Shown piece after piece: positions 1-6,186 of a stretch of DNA of 7,765 bases. The DNA lies in assembly GCA_023480605.1 (NCBI GenBank), contig JAMCWS010000005.1, positions 1 to 7,765 on the forward strand, in the 5' to 3' direction. The notes beneath the pieces were generated by a model. That model was not told the origin of the DNA and did not search any database. It saw only the letters and a list, made by a program, of their open reading frames with translations. Made by a program: the position numbers and the translations under genes. Numbering within the stretch: position 1 is the stretch's first letter; every line of letters starts with the position of its first letter. The stretch is from a bacterium (GTDB taxonomy: Bacteria; Sumerlaeota; Sumerlaeia; MVZB01).

Positions 1-157
1 TATTGGTCGTGCCGGCCTGGAAACGGTTGATGAAACCCTCGGTGCCGGGGATGAAACAGCCCAGGCCGACGCCCAGCGCCATGGCCAGAAAGATCCAGAG
101 CGTCAGGTAGCGGTCAAGAAAAGAAAGTCGCGAAACCACGCCGCAGTTCGAACTCAT
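1..157 (-). CDS. acr3: Acr3-type arsenite efflux transporter, N-terminal part (cut by window edge)
   Basis: Only the first 52 residues are in the window; the gene continues beyond position 1. The protein begins MSSNCGVVSRLSFLDRYLTL and continues into WIFLAMALGVGLGCFIPG. This matches the N-terminus of the Acr3 (ArsB/BASS superfamily) arsenite permeases: a short cytoplasmic leader with LSFLDRYL, then the first membrane helix. Acr3 extrudes As(III) across the cytoplasmic membrane using the proton-motive force. The ATG at 157-155 overlaps the arsC stop codon as ATGA, and an AAGGAGAG ribosome site lies about 10 bases upstream inside arsC, so translation is probably coupled to arsC. The catalytic cysteine of helix 4 is outside the window, so function cannot be confirmed. 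The family call is good because the start region is distinctive and the arsR-arsC context fits. Confidence 0.88.
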   Translation of the reverse strand, partial: MSSNCGVVSRLSFLDRYLTLWIFLAMALGVGLGCFIPGTEGFINRFQAGTTN

Positions 158-615
158 TGTTGCTTCTCTCCTTTGGGCCGGCGAGTCAACCCGTCCGGCA
201 GAGTTTCGATAAAACGTCTGATCTCTTCGCACACGCGCCGGTAGTGGGTCAGCGCCTCTTCTTCGCTCCCGGCGTTTTGGGCCAACCGGGGCGGATCGTC
301 GAATCCAACATGCACCACCTGGACTTTGCCAGGGAAGCGAGGGCAATTCTCATTCGCGTGGCCGCAGACCGTGACCACGTAATCAAACTCGACACCCTCC
401 AGTTCACTGACTTTTTTCGACCGATGGCCGGTGATGTCCACGCCCGCTTCGGCCATGACCTTAACCGCGCGGGGGTTCATCCCGTGCGTTTCGATCCCGG
501 CCGAGTATGGCTCGATAATGTCACCCTTGAGCGCTCTGGCCCATCCTTCAGCCATCTGACTGCGGCAGGAGTTGCCGGTGCAGAGGAACAGAACCTTCAG
601 TTTCGGTAACAACAT
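154..615 (-). CDS. arsC: Arsenate reductase ArsC, thioredoxin-coupled (low-molecular-weight phosphatase fold)
   Basis: This 153-residue protein reduces arsenate to arsenite in the cytoplasm. It carries the N-terminal P-loop CTGNSCRS (Cys12 to Arg18, the C-x5-R signature of the low-molecular-weight tyrosine phosphatase fold). It also has a Cys pair, Cys84 and Cys91, in VCGHANENC with the seven-residue spacing of Cys82/Cys89 in the Staphylococcus-type enzyme. FDDPP at 105-109 supplies the usual acidic residue. In this family the three cysteines pass a disulfide outward to thioredoxin. The start at 615 is chosen because it opens directly on the MLLPKLKVLFLC core and has AGGAGGAAG about 7 bases upstream. 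An in-frame extension to 882 exists but would lie inside arsR and adds low-complexity Arg/Gly/Ala sequence. The gene overlaps arsR by 19 bases and overlaps acr3 by ATGA. Confidence 0.96.
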   Translation of the reverse strand: MLLPKLKVLFLCTGNSCRSQMAEGWARALKGDIIEPYSAGIETHGMNPRAVKVMAEAGVDITGHRSKKVSELEGVEFDYVVTVCGHANENCPRFPGKVQVVHVGFDDPPRLAQNAGSEEEALTHYRRVCEEIRRFIETLPDGLTRRPKGEKQQ

Positions 616-965
616 GAACTGACTTCCTCCTTTTCCTTGCGGCGTATTTCTTTGAGCCGTTTCATATCCTGTTTGGCCACTGGGCAACCACCCAGCGCGG
701 CCTGGAGCCAGTCCAGCGCCGCGCGCACGGCGGGCTCGGCCTCTTCCTCTCCCGGCAGGCGGCAATAATGCCAGCGCCCATCCTTGCGGCTGAGGATCAA
801 CCCGGCCTGGATCAGGATGGCCATGTGCTTGGAGACGGTCGAGGGAGCCAAACCGAGCAGGTCGATAAGCTGGCAGACGCACAACTCGCCGCCGCGCAAA
901 GCCAGCAGGGCGCGCACGCGGCTTTCATCGGCAAGAGCTTTGGTGATATCCAGGAATCGGCGCAT
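597..965 (-). CDS. arsR: ArsR/SmtB-family arsenic-responsive repressor (ArsR1)
   Basis: A 122-residue winged-helix repressor that releases DNA when As(III)/Sb(III) binds. The metal site ELCVCQL (Cys29 and Cys31) lies at the start of the alpha-3 helix as in classical ArsR, followed by the recognition helix APSTVSKHMAILIQAGL (about 40-56) and the wing SRKDGRWHYCRL (59-70). Extra cysteines are Cys68, Cys94 and a terminal vicinal pair, Cys118-Cys119 (SSCCYRN). The start ATG at 965 has AGGAGA about 5 bases upstream and gives a normal N-terminus (MRRFLDITKALADESRVRALL). It is the first gene of arsR-arsC-acr3, overlaps arsC by 19 bases, and lies just downstream of a perfect inverted repeat overlapping a consensus -10 box, so autoregulation is very likely. 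Confidence 0.96.
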   Translation of the reverse strand: MRRFLDITKALADESRVRALLALRGGELCVCQLIDLLGLAPSTVSKHMAILIQAGLILSRKDGRWHYCRLPGEEEAEPAVRAALDWLQAALGGCPVAKQDMKRLKEIRRKEKEEVSSCCYRN

Positions 966-975
966 CGTATTCTCC

Positions 976-1001
976 TATAATTCGCCATCTAACGAATTAT
1001 A
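976..1001. promoter_or_regulatory. Probable ArsR1 operator
   Basis: Perfect inverted repeat with arms TATAATTCG (976-984) and CGAATTATA (993-1001) separated by 8 bases. It lies immediately before arsR and its outer arm contains the -10 box, so a bound dimer would block polymerase. ArsR/SmtB proteins bind such AT-rich palindromes. Binding by this particular ArsR is inferred from position. Confidence 0.75.
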
Positions 1002-1023
1002 ACGCACGGTCACATACACGCAA
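996..1023 (-). promoter_or_regulatory. Promoter of arsR1-arsC-acr3
   Basis: Read on the minus strand, a consensus -10 TATAAT (1001-996) is preceded by TTGCGT (1023-1018) as a partial -35 box with a 16-base spacer. The -10 is embedded in the inverted repeat. The ATG of arsR is about 30 bases downstream of the -10, leaving room for a short leader with an AGGAGA ribosome site. Confidence 0.6.
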
Positions 1024-1262
1024 ATGCATTTCACGTATGGGTTATGCCGATTGTGGCGGCAATCTTCATTCTCTTCGATGCTCCTTGCGCATATAACATC
1101 CTGTATTTGAGGCAGCCCGATCAGCGACAATAATCGACCCACGGGCGATCCTCGGGTGATTCACACATAATCAGCGTCATTGGACGATAAATCCGATCAT
1201 TGCATGACTGGCAATTCAGACATCATTCAGGCGGAATAAGGGCGCCCTTCATGAACCCGTTC
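1024..1262. other. Intergenic region with no recognised gene
   Basis: The gap between the CcdA-type gene and arsR holds the arsR promoter/operator at its left side. The remaining ~240 bases are less GC-rich than the genes. I see no convincing ORF, tRNA or intrinsic terminator. Minor items are a 5-base stem (1049-1053 with 1060-1064, 6-base loop) and a 12-base self-complementary AAGGGCGCCCTT (1238-1249) just beyond the CcdA stop. Neither is followed by a T-run on the minus strand. Confidence 0.5.
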
Positions 1263-1964
1263 CTATTTCGGTGCGCTGTAGATCAGCCAGACTCCGCCGA
1301 GCAGCACCAGCGCGCCACAGACAACCTTGACGGCGGCCGCCCCCCTGGACTGCTCATTCCAGTTCAGGTAACGCTGGACCAGTCCGGTGGATGTCCCCGC
1401 GACAACGATCACCGAACAGTGGCCCACGCCGTAAGCCACCAGCAGCGCGATGCCGTAGAGGATGTTGGTCGCGGCCAACTTGAAGGTGACGCCCAGCATC
1501 GGCGCCATATAGGCGAAGGTGCAGGGCCCCAAGGCGACGCCGAAGACCAGTCCCAGGATCAGGGCGGCCAGCAGGCCCTTGCGCTTCATGCCGACTTGGC
1601 CCGGTCCGGAAAAAGGCAGCGGGACCACCCCGATCAAGTGCAGGCCGACCACAAAAAAAATGGCCGCCACAACGTAATTCCCGTAGCGCCCCACGTCGCC
1701 CAGCATGCGCCCGGCGGCAGCCGTCACCGCCCCGATCAGACCGATGGTCGCCAGGATGCCCACGGCAAAAAGGGTGGAGACCCGGAATGCCCGCCCGGTG
1801 GACATGCGCCCTTGCTTGTCGATGAAACCCACGATCAGCGGGATGCTCGCCAGATGGCAGGGGCTGAGGATGATGCTCAGGACGCCCCAAATGAACGCGG
1901 CGGCCAGGGCGATAACCGGGGCGCTTTCCACGGCATGGGTGAGCATGGTGAACAGTTGTTCCAT
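1263..1964 (-). CDS. CcdA/DsbD-type transmembrane electron transporter
   Basis: A 233-residue integral membrane protein of the CcdA family (the membrane core of DsbD). It is about the usual length with six or so hydrophobic segments. Two conserved cysteines sit in SPCHLASIPLI (Cys36) and GPCTFAYMAP (Cys148), the pair that receives electrons from cytoplasmic thioredoxin and passes them to an extracytoplasmic thioredoxin-like partner. A further Cys183 lies in GVGHCS. The start at 1964 is preferred because GGAAAGG lies 6 bases upstream. The longer start at 2009 would overlap the preceding gene and lacks a clear ribosome site. The gene follows the thioredoxin/NosL-like fusion by 29 bases, so the fusion is its natural redox partner. 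A role in cytochrome c maturation is possible, but no cytochrome genes are in view, and the context argues for a job in the arsenic/thiol operon. Confidence 0.9.
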   Translation of the reverse strand: MEQLFTMLTHAVESAPVIALAAAFIWGVLSIILSPCHLASIPLIVGFIDKQGRMSTGRAFRVSTLFAVGILATIGLIGAVTAAAGRMLGDVGRYGNYVVAAIFFVVGLHLIGVVPLPFSGPGQVGMKRKGLLAALILGLVFGVALGPCTFAYMAPMLGVTFKLAATNILYGIALLVAYGVGHCSVIVVAGTSTGLVQRYLNWNEQSRGAAAVKVVCGALVLLGGVWLIYSAPK

Positions 1965-1993
1965 GGTTGGCCTTTCCAAACCTGTTGCGCCGT

Positions 1994-3334
1994 TCAGCGC
2001 GGCGCGCATTCACCGATCTTGCATGCCATGCTGATCTGTTCCGGAGTGAGTTTCATTTTCTCGGCCAGCGCTTGGCCGATGGTGATCTGTTTTCCCGTTG
2101 CCGTCGGATGAAGTTCGACCCACTTTCTAAGGTTGTCTTCATTCACGAAAAAAGCCTGCTTGAAGCAGCCGGTCGAGACCATCTTGCCGCCAGGATACTT
2201 CTTCTGCCCGGCCCAGGCCACCACCGTCTTGGGCTCCAGAGCGGCCACCGAGTCGTTGATCGTCGTCAAGCGCACGATCTCGCCGGTCAGAGCGTCCCTT
2301 TGCTCAACCGTGATGTCCTTTTGCAGCCGGGCGGCCACGCCCAGGGCGCACATCGGGCAGCAGCCCCAGGCGCTGAGCGATTCAACCTTCACGCGCGCGG
2401 CATCCTCGGGGTAATTAGCCCGGTCGCAAAAGGCGCAACGGTTGGCCAGCTCCTTTTCCTCCAGTGCTTTCCAGTCCGACAGGTTGCCGCCGGCTGAATG
2501 CATTTCCTTTTCCGCGGCTGCCTTGTCGGCGAAGGCTTTGACCGTGGGGCGATGGCGCTCATCCTGGCCTAACAGAAAGTGGGCATTCACGGCCGCCATC
2601 GGCTGGCCGGTGGCCCAGTCGGTCACCTGGGTGCGCTCGTGCGAGCTGGCGATTTCGACCTTGTCGGTCAGGCTGGTGTAAGTGATGAAGTAACAGTGGG
2701 GCGAACAAAGGCAAACGTCGCCCTTGTTCGTCTTGAGCATCACGCGGGTCTTGGGATTGACGTCGCCGTCGCACATGTAACAGATGGCCTCCACCGGGCG
2801 GGTGTCGGGTTGGGCGGGCTCCAGCCGGCTGAATGCTTGCTTTTCCGAAGCGCCAAATTCCACCCCCAGCTCTTTCCACTTGGCCAGGATATCCTCCTTG
2901 GCGAAAAAGCCTTCGTGGCGGAAGAGTTCCTTGCCTGCGGCATCATAGAAGATCTGGGTTGGGATAATATTGATACCATACTTCATGCCGGCATCGGGAT
3001 TTTCCCAGACGTCAATGAAGACCACCTCCATCTTGCCCGTGTATTCCATCTTCAGTTCTTCAAGGATCGGAGCCATCATTTTGCAGGGGATGCATTTGCC
3101 CGCCCCCAGGTCCACCAGACGAGGCAGCGCGGCCTTGGGCGTCTCGGCCTGGGCGGGCGGCTGCTTAGCATCGGGCGTGGCCGCCGCGACCGGCGACGCC
3201 GCTTCCGCCTTGATCTCAGCCCTATTGTTTTTGACAAACAGCGCGGCAGCCACCACCACGAGGAGCGCGGCGACAATGCCGATCTTCGCGCCAAAACCCA
3301 TTCCTGTTTTCTTTATTTCACCAGTCCCATACAT
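1994..3334 (-). CDS. Membrane-anchored thioredoxin fused to two tandem NosL-like cysteine modules
   Basis: This 446-residue protein has a hydrophobic anchor (about 15-34) and an Ala/Pro linker (44-70). A thioredoxin domain follows (about 70-160) with active site CIPC at 81-84 (WCxxC replaced by GKCIPC) and the cis-proline in IIPTQ (Pro125). Two cysteine modules come next. Module 1 (about 183-295) has Cys185/Cys188, Cys208/Cys210 and Cys214, then TDWATG and FADKAAAEKEMHSAGG, which recall the copper-chaperone NosL fold. Module 2 (about 298-410) repeats Cys300/Cys303, Cys325/Cys326 and Cys329. Later cysteines are Cys390, Cys438 and Cys443. The start at 3334 has AAGGAGA about 9 bases upstream; an extension to 3511 adds unlikely sequence. 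Orientation should place the catalytic domains outside the cytoplasm, where the downstream CcdA-like protein could reduce them. A metal or thiol-bound arsenical relay is inferred; the substrate is unknown. Confidence 0.8.
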   Translation of the reverse strand: MYGTGEIKKTGMGFGAKIGIVAALLVVVAAALFVKNNRAEIKAEAASPVAAATPDAKQPPAQAETPKAALPRLVDLGAGKCIPCKMMAPILEELKMEYTGKMEVVFIDVWENPDAGMKYGINIIPTQIFYDAAGKELFRHEGFFAKEDILAKWKELGVEFGASEKQAFSRLEPAQPDTRPVEAICYMCDGDVNPKTRVMLKTNKGDVCLCSPHCYFITYTSLTDKVEIASSHERTQVTDWATGQPMAAVNAHFLLGQDERHRPTVKAFADKAAAEKEMHSAGGNLSDWKALEEKELANRCAFCDRANYPEDAARVKVESLSAWGCCPMCALGVAARLQKDITVEQRDALTGEIVRLTTINDSVAALEPKTVVAWAGQKKYPGGKMVSTGCFKQAFFVNEDNLRKWVELHPTATGKQITIGQALAEKMKLTPEQISMACKIGECAPR

Positions 3335-3458
3335 CGACTTGTCTCCTTGTGTCTCGTCGGGGTTGACAGGGGAGCAGGATCGATCCGGCCACTCGGCCCG
3401 GTCCCACAACATGCTAGTTGCCGCACGGCGGCCTGGATTCGCCAGCCAACTCGGCCGT

Positions 3459-3830
3459 TCAGGCCAGCAGTTCGGCGCCCTTGTCCGCCACCTTGGCGAT
3501 CGCCTCATCACTCACCGGCGTCTGGCCCTTGGCCAGGCCCAACTCGGCCATCTGCAGGTGCTTAAAATTCGTGAATCCCGCCGTCTCCAGGCTTTGTTTC
3601 ACGCAATTGAGCGGACAGCCGTCGATGGCCAGGATGGCCTCGGCGGCTTCGGTGGTCTTCATGATGCCGCTGACGCGCCCGCCCACGCCGGCCAGGCAGA
3701 ACATCTTGCCTTTACCCTCGCGCGTCAGTTTACGGGCGGCCTGGTCGGCCACCGAGCCGACATCGGCCGCGCCCGAGCAGGCAAAGATCAGCTTCGGGGC
3801 AGCGTTACAGCAATTGCTTCCAGTACTCAT
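3459..3830 (-). CDS. Putative zinc-binding DGC-domain protein
   Basis: A 123-residue soluble protein with the DGCPLNC signature (Asp70-Gly71-Cys72 to Cys76) that names the DGC domain family, plus Cys7-Cys8 (SNCCNAAPKLIFACSG), Cys18 and Cys45 (FCLAGVGGRVSG). Six cysteines in 123 residues and the N-terminal LIFACSGAADVG segment fit this small family, usually annotated as putative zinc-binding. No enzymatic role is established to my knowledge. It starts at an ATG (3830) with CGGAG about 9 bases upstream, 44 bases after the thioredoxin remnant and 124 bases before the thioredoxin/NosL-like gene. I have the impression that such proteins recur beside arsenic permeases and small thioredoxins, so a thiol/metal-handling role in the same operon is plausible but inferred. 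Confidence 0.8.
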   Translation of the reverse strand: MSTGSNCCNAAPKLIFACSGAADVGSVADQAARKLTREGKGKMFCLAGVGGRVSGIMKTTEAAEAILAIDGCPLNCVKQSLETAGFTNFKHLQMAELGLAKGQTPVSDEAIAKVADKGAELLA

Positions 3831-3874
3831 GTTTAATCTCCGTTCTCCATATGGAATTGGCGTCGCCCAATCAA

Positions 3875-4090
3875 TCAGGCGAGCATTTTTTTGATCTCAT
3901 CCGCGCTCGGCACGCGGCCTGCCACCTTGACCTCGCCATCCACGACCAACGCCGGCGTCATCATCACGCCATAATTCATGATCTGGGCCAGGTCGGTCAC
4001 CTTGGCGATCTCATACTCCAGGCCCAGCCCATTGGCCGCTACCTCGGTCGCCTCGCAAGGCTTGGTGCATTTGGCGCAACCGGTGCCCTG
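3875..4090 (-). pseudogene. Small redox-active thioredoxin-like protein (Trx_3/redox-disulfide type), start lost
   Basis: Translation from 4087 gives 70 residues beginning GTGCAKCTKPC, continuing through VTDLAQIMNYGVMMTPALVVDGEVKVAGRVPS to KKMLA and a TGA at 3877-3875. This is nearly the whole of the ~77-residue glutaredoxin-like thioredoxin family, with the active-site CAKC and the cis-Pro segment MMTPALVVDG intact. Family members start about six residues earlier with a Met and a beta-strand such as KIQVL before GTGC. Here that start is missing. Upstream the same frame reads through the tail of the truncated permease (RRSWKKSRPRRGCQ) to a TGA, with no ATG, GTG or TTG before the active site. 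The permease ORF runs over it in another frame to 4011. The simplest reading is a deletion that removed the permease C-terminal half together with this gene's ribosome site and start. Confidence 0.75.
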
Positions 4091-4640
4091 GCAGCCTCGC
4101 CTGGGCCTTGACTTTTTCCAACTCCTCCTTGCGGAAGATGAAATGCATCAGCAGGCCGATAATGACGCTGAAACCGATCGCCCTCATCGCCCGAGCGATC
4201 CCCAGCGTCAGCCCCAAAATCCGCGCCGTCAGAATGATCGCCAGAATGTTGATCGCCGGGCCGGAATAGAGGAAAGCGGTCGCCGGACCCAATCCCGCCC
4301 CCATGCGGTAGATGCCGGCGAAGAGCGGCAACACCGTGCATGAGCAAACGGCCAGGATGGTACCCGACACGGACGCCACGCCGTAAGCCAGCGCCTTGGG
4401 CGCGCCAGCCCCCAGGTATTTCATCACCGAAGCCTGGCTCACGAAAACGGCAATCGCCCCGGCAATGAAGAAGGCCGGAATCAGGCAGAGCAGCACGTGC
4501 TCCTGGGCGTACCACTTGGCCAGGTGCAGCGCCTCCATCACTGCCATATTGAAGCGCGGCAAGCCAACCGGCAGGTAAAACACGGCCAGAAAGACCGCCA
4601 GGATCACGGCCAGGGACTTCCATTCTTTTTTCCATTCCAT
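4011..4640 (-). CDS. ArsP-like permease (DUF318 family), truncated after the first half
   Basis: The ORF encodes 209 residues, of which about 1-182 are genuine permease. There is a basic start (MEWKKEWKSL), membrane helices near 10-27, 49-70, 85-112, 115-140 and 150-168, and the family motif AVCSCTVLPLFAGIYRMGAGLGPATAFLYSGPAIN (98-132). That motif has the vicinal-type Cys99/Cys101 pair seen in the paralogous permease beside it. Family members continue into a second, similar membrane half containing a GxxxGxGPAxxLxxxxP-type motif, and I recall full lengths of 350-400 residues. Here the protein leaves the family pattern after KEELEKVKAQAR. Its last ~25 residues are an out-of-frame reading of the thioredoxin remnant. 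It starts 37 bases after the first permease; the ribosome site (GGAGAAG) is somewhat far from the ATG. Half-transporters can sometimes dimerise, but loss of function is likelier. Confidence 0.75.
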   Translation of the reverse strand: MEWKKEWKSLAVILAVFLAVFYLPVGLPRFNMAVMEALHLAKWYAQEHVLLCLIPAFFIAGAIAVFVSQASVMKYLGAGAPKALAYGVASVSGTILAVCSCTVLPLFAGIYRMGAGLGPATAFLYSGPAINILAIILTARILGLTLGIARAMRAIGFSVIIGLLMHFIFRKEELEKVKAQARLPGHRLRQMHQALRGDRGSGQWAGPGV

Positions 4641-4677
4641 CAGGGGGGCTTCTCCATTCCTGGAGATATTCCAAACG

Positions 4678-5775
4678 CTAAAAGATGAAATTGAACAAAT
4701 AACCGACGAGTAGGATGCCTACGGTGACCACGCCTATAAAGGCCGCGATCAGGCGCGGTTTGAGCACCTTGCGCAGGATGATCATCTCGGGCAGCGACAG
4801 GCCGATCACCGCCATCATGAAGGCCAGCACCGTGCCCAGCGCCGCGCCCTTTCCCAGCAGCGCCTGCACGATCGGGATGATGCCGGCGGCGTTGGAATAC
4901 ATCGGCACGCCGATGAGGACCGCCAGCGGCACGCTCCACCAGCCGGCCTGCTTGCCCATGATATGGGCCATGAAATCCTGCGGCACGTAGCCGTGAATAC
5001 CCGCCCCAACGGCGATCCCCAGCACCACGTAGATCCAGACCTTGCCGACGATCTCGCGCACGGCGGTCTTGCCATACTCGATACGCTCGGGCCAGGAAAG
5101 GCGCTGCTCCGGCATGGCCGGCGCGCCGACATTCATCTGGTAAACCCAATCTTCAACGTACCGCTCCAGTCGCAACCGGCCGATGACCCAGCCGGCGACG
5201 ATGGCAATGGCAAGACCGGTGCCCAGGTAGATCCCGGCCACCCGCCACCCGAAGAGGCCGAAGAGCAGAACCAGGGCGACCTCGTTGATCATCGGGGCCG
5301 AGATGAGAAAAGAAAACGTCACGCCCAAGGGAACGCCGGTGGTGACGAACCCGATAAAGAGAGGTACGGCCGAGCAGGAGCAAAAGGGCGTCACGATGCC
5401 CAGACCCGCCGCCAGCACGTTGCCCAATGACTCGCGCCGGTCGGCCAGCATGCGCCGGGTGCGTTCGGGTGTGAAGAACGAGCGGATGATCCCCACGCCG
5501 AAGACGACGAGCGTGAGCAGCAACATCACCTTGGGAACCTCGAAGATAAGGAACTCCACCGCGCTGCCAAGGTGAGTTCCCTCGCGCAGGGCCAGCACGT
5601 GGTAGGTCAGCCACTGGGATAGCAGCGCCAGGTTCCGGTAAATCGCCCACCAGGCGACCAGCCCCACTGCGGCGAAGACGGCCGAGCGGAGCGGAAAGCG
5701 CCGGACCGCCACATCCGTTTTGGCCCCGCCGCCGCCGGTTCTTTTGGCACAACACGTTTGGGTGTCAGTTTTCAC
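4678..5775 (-). CDS. ArsP-like permease (DUF318 family), probable organoarsenical or metalloid exporter
   Basis: A 365-residue membrane protein of the permease family (Pfam ArsP_1/DUF318) that includes the methylarsenite exporter ArsP. A cytoplasmic N-tail with Cys8-Cys9 (TQTCCAKRTGGGG) is followed by helices at about 31-48, 78-99, 120-145, 150-177, 180-198, 245-262, 283-305, 312-333 and 342-362. Both family signatures are present: TPFCSCSAVPLFIGFVTTGVPLG (129-151) and the second-half GVPMYSNAAGIIPIVQALLGKGAALGTVLAFMMAVIGLSLPEM (289-331). The GTG start at 5775 is chosen because GGAG lies 8 bases upstream; a TTG at 5808 has no ribosome site and would lie in the operator-like repeat. The gene follows arsR2 by 49 bases. 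Substrate (trivalent methylated arsenic, arsenite or another thiol-reactive species) cannot be read from sequence. Confidence 0.88.
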   Translation of the reverse strand: MKTDTQTCCAKRTGGGGAKTDVAVRRFPLRSAVFAAVGLVAWWAIYRNLALLSQWLTYHVLALREGTHLGSAVEFLIFEVPKVMLLLTLVVFGVGIIRSFFTPERTRRMLADRRESLGNVLAAGLGIVTPFCSCSAVPLFIGFVTTGVPLGVTFSFLISAPMINEVALVLLFGLFGWRVAGIYLGTGLAIAIVAGWVIGRLRLERYVEDWVYQMNVGAPAMPEQRLSWPERIEYGKTAVREIVGKVWIYVVLGIAVGAGIHGYVPQDFMAHIMGKQAGWWSVPLAVLIGVPMYSNAAGIIPIVQALLGKGAALGTVLAFMMAVIGLSLPEMIILRKVLKPRLIAAFIGVVTVGILLVGYLFNFIF

Positions 5776-5791
5776 GGTCTGCACTCCATTA

Positions 5792-5809
5792 CTTGGTAAA
5801 ACGGCCAAA
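5792..5809. promoter_or_regulatory. Second operator-like site, between arsR2 and the permease
   Basis: CTTGGTAAAACGGCCAAA on the plus strand matches the arsR2 upstream operator TTTGGCAATATAGCCAAA at 13 of 18 positions, including the whole right arm GCCAAA. It lies in the 49-base gap 17 bases before the permease GTG. It could be a weaker ArsR2 site affecting the permease genes separately from the regulator. A chance match in a short AT-richer gap is possible. Confidence 0.4.
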
Positions 5810-5824
5810 TATCAGGCAAAAAAA

Positions 5825-6178
5825 CTACTGCCTGCCACAGCAGGTAACCTTCCGCTCCTTGGCCTGGGTTGCGGCATTTGCCCCGGCGTTTGCCGCCTGC
5901 ACCAACTCGACGCACTCGAAGAAGCGCAGGATGCAAGGAGTCTTGAGCCGGTAGAAGACTTGAAGCCCTTTCTTGCGGTCGGTCACGATGCCGGCCCTTT
6001 TGAGCAGGGCCAAGTGTTTGGAGACGGTCGAGATGTCGGCCCCGACCATATCGGTCAGTTCGCAGACACAGCGCTCGCCGCGCGAGAGTTCATCGACGAT
6101 GAACAGGCGCGAAGGATGCGCCATGGCCTTGATAATCGCGGCGCGGGCTTCGAAACGGGCTTGTGTCCGGGCGTCCAG
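5825..6178 (-). CDS. ArsR/SmtB-family repressor (ArsR2), probable CTG start
   Basis: Counted from the proposed CTG at 6178 the protein has 117 residues. The N-terminal helix is LDARTQARFEARAAIIKAM, followed by AHPSRLFIVDELSRGERCVCEL with the metal-site pair Cys37/Cys39, the recognition helix ADISTVSKHLALLKRAGI (about 47-64) and the wing DRKKGLQVFYRL (67-78). Additional cysteines are Cys82, Cys89 and a terminal pair Cys113-Cys114 (VTCCGRQ). The first ATG (6124) would begin at MAHPSR and remove the family's first helix, and it has only a weak ribosome site. An in-frame TAG upstream of GGAGGA leaves CTG at 6178 as the best start, 8 bases after GGAGGA. It is the first gene of the large redox/permease operon, under a palindrome covering its -10 box, so it is probably autoregulated by a thiophilic metalloid. 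Confidence 0.9.
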   Translation of the reverse strand: MDARTQARFEARAAIIKAMAHPSRLFIVDELSRGERCVCELTDMVGADISTVSKHLALLKRAGIVTDRKKGLQVFYRLKTPCILRFFECVELVQAANAGANAATQAKERKVTCCGRQ

Positions 6179-6186
6179 GAGATGAT

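Noticed and set aside
616..882. N-terminal extension of ArsC up to 882
   Set aside because: It lies inside arsR in another frame, has low-complexity Arg/Gly/Ala composition, and a good ribosome site precedes the ATG at 615.
1049..1064. GATTG/CAATC stem-loop in the gap before arsR
   Set aside because: Only 5 base pairs and no run of T on either strand; not distinguishable from chance.
1238..1249. AAGGGCGCCCTT palindrome after the CcdA stop as an intrinsic terminator
   Set aside because: Folding leaves only a 4-base stem with a GCGC loop and no T-run follows on the minus strand.
1200..2111. Long plus-strand open frame (303 codons) opposite the CcdA-type gene
   Set aside because: Rich in His, Gln, Asp and Gly with no domain pattern; it is the antisense of a clear CcdA-family membrane protein in GC-rich DNA.
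2579..3565. Plus-strand open frame of 328 codons opposite the thioredoxin/NosL-like gene
   Set aside because: Antisense shadow of a protein with clear thioredoxin and cysteine motifs; no ribosome site or family likeness.
4085..4130. Programmed or transcriptional frameshift joining permease and thioredoxin (GGAAAAAG run near 4112-4119)
   Set aside because: Five A residues are a weak slip site, and the permease also lacks its whole second half, which a frameshift cannot explain.
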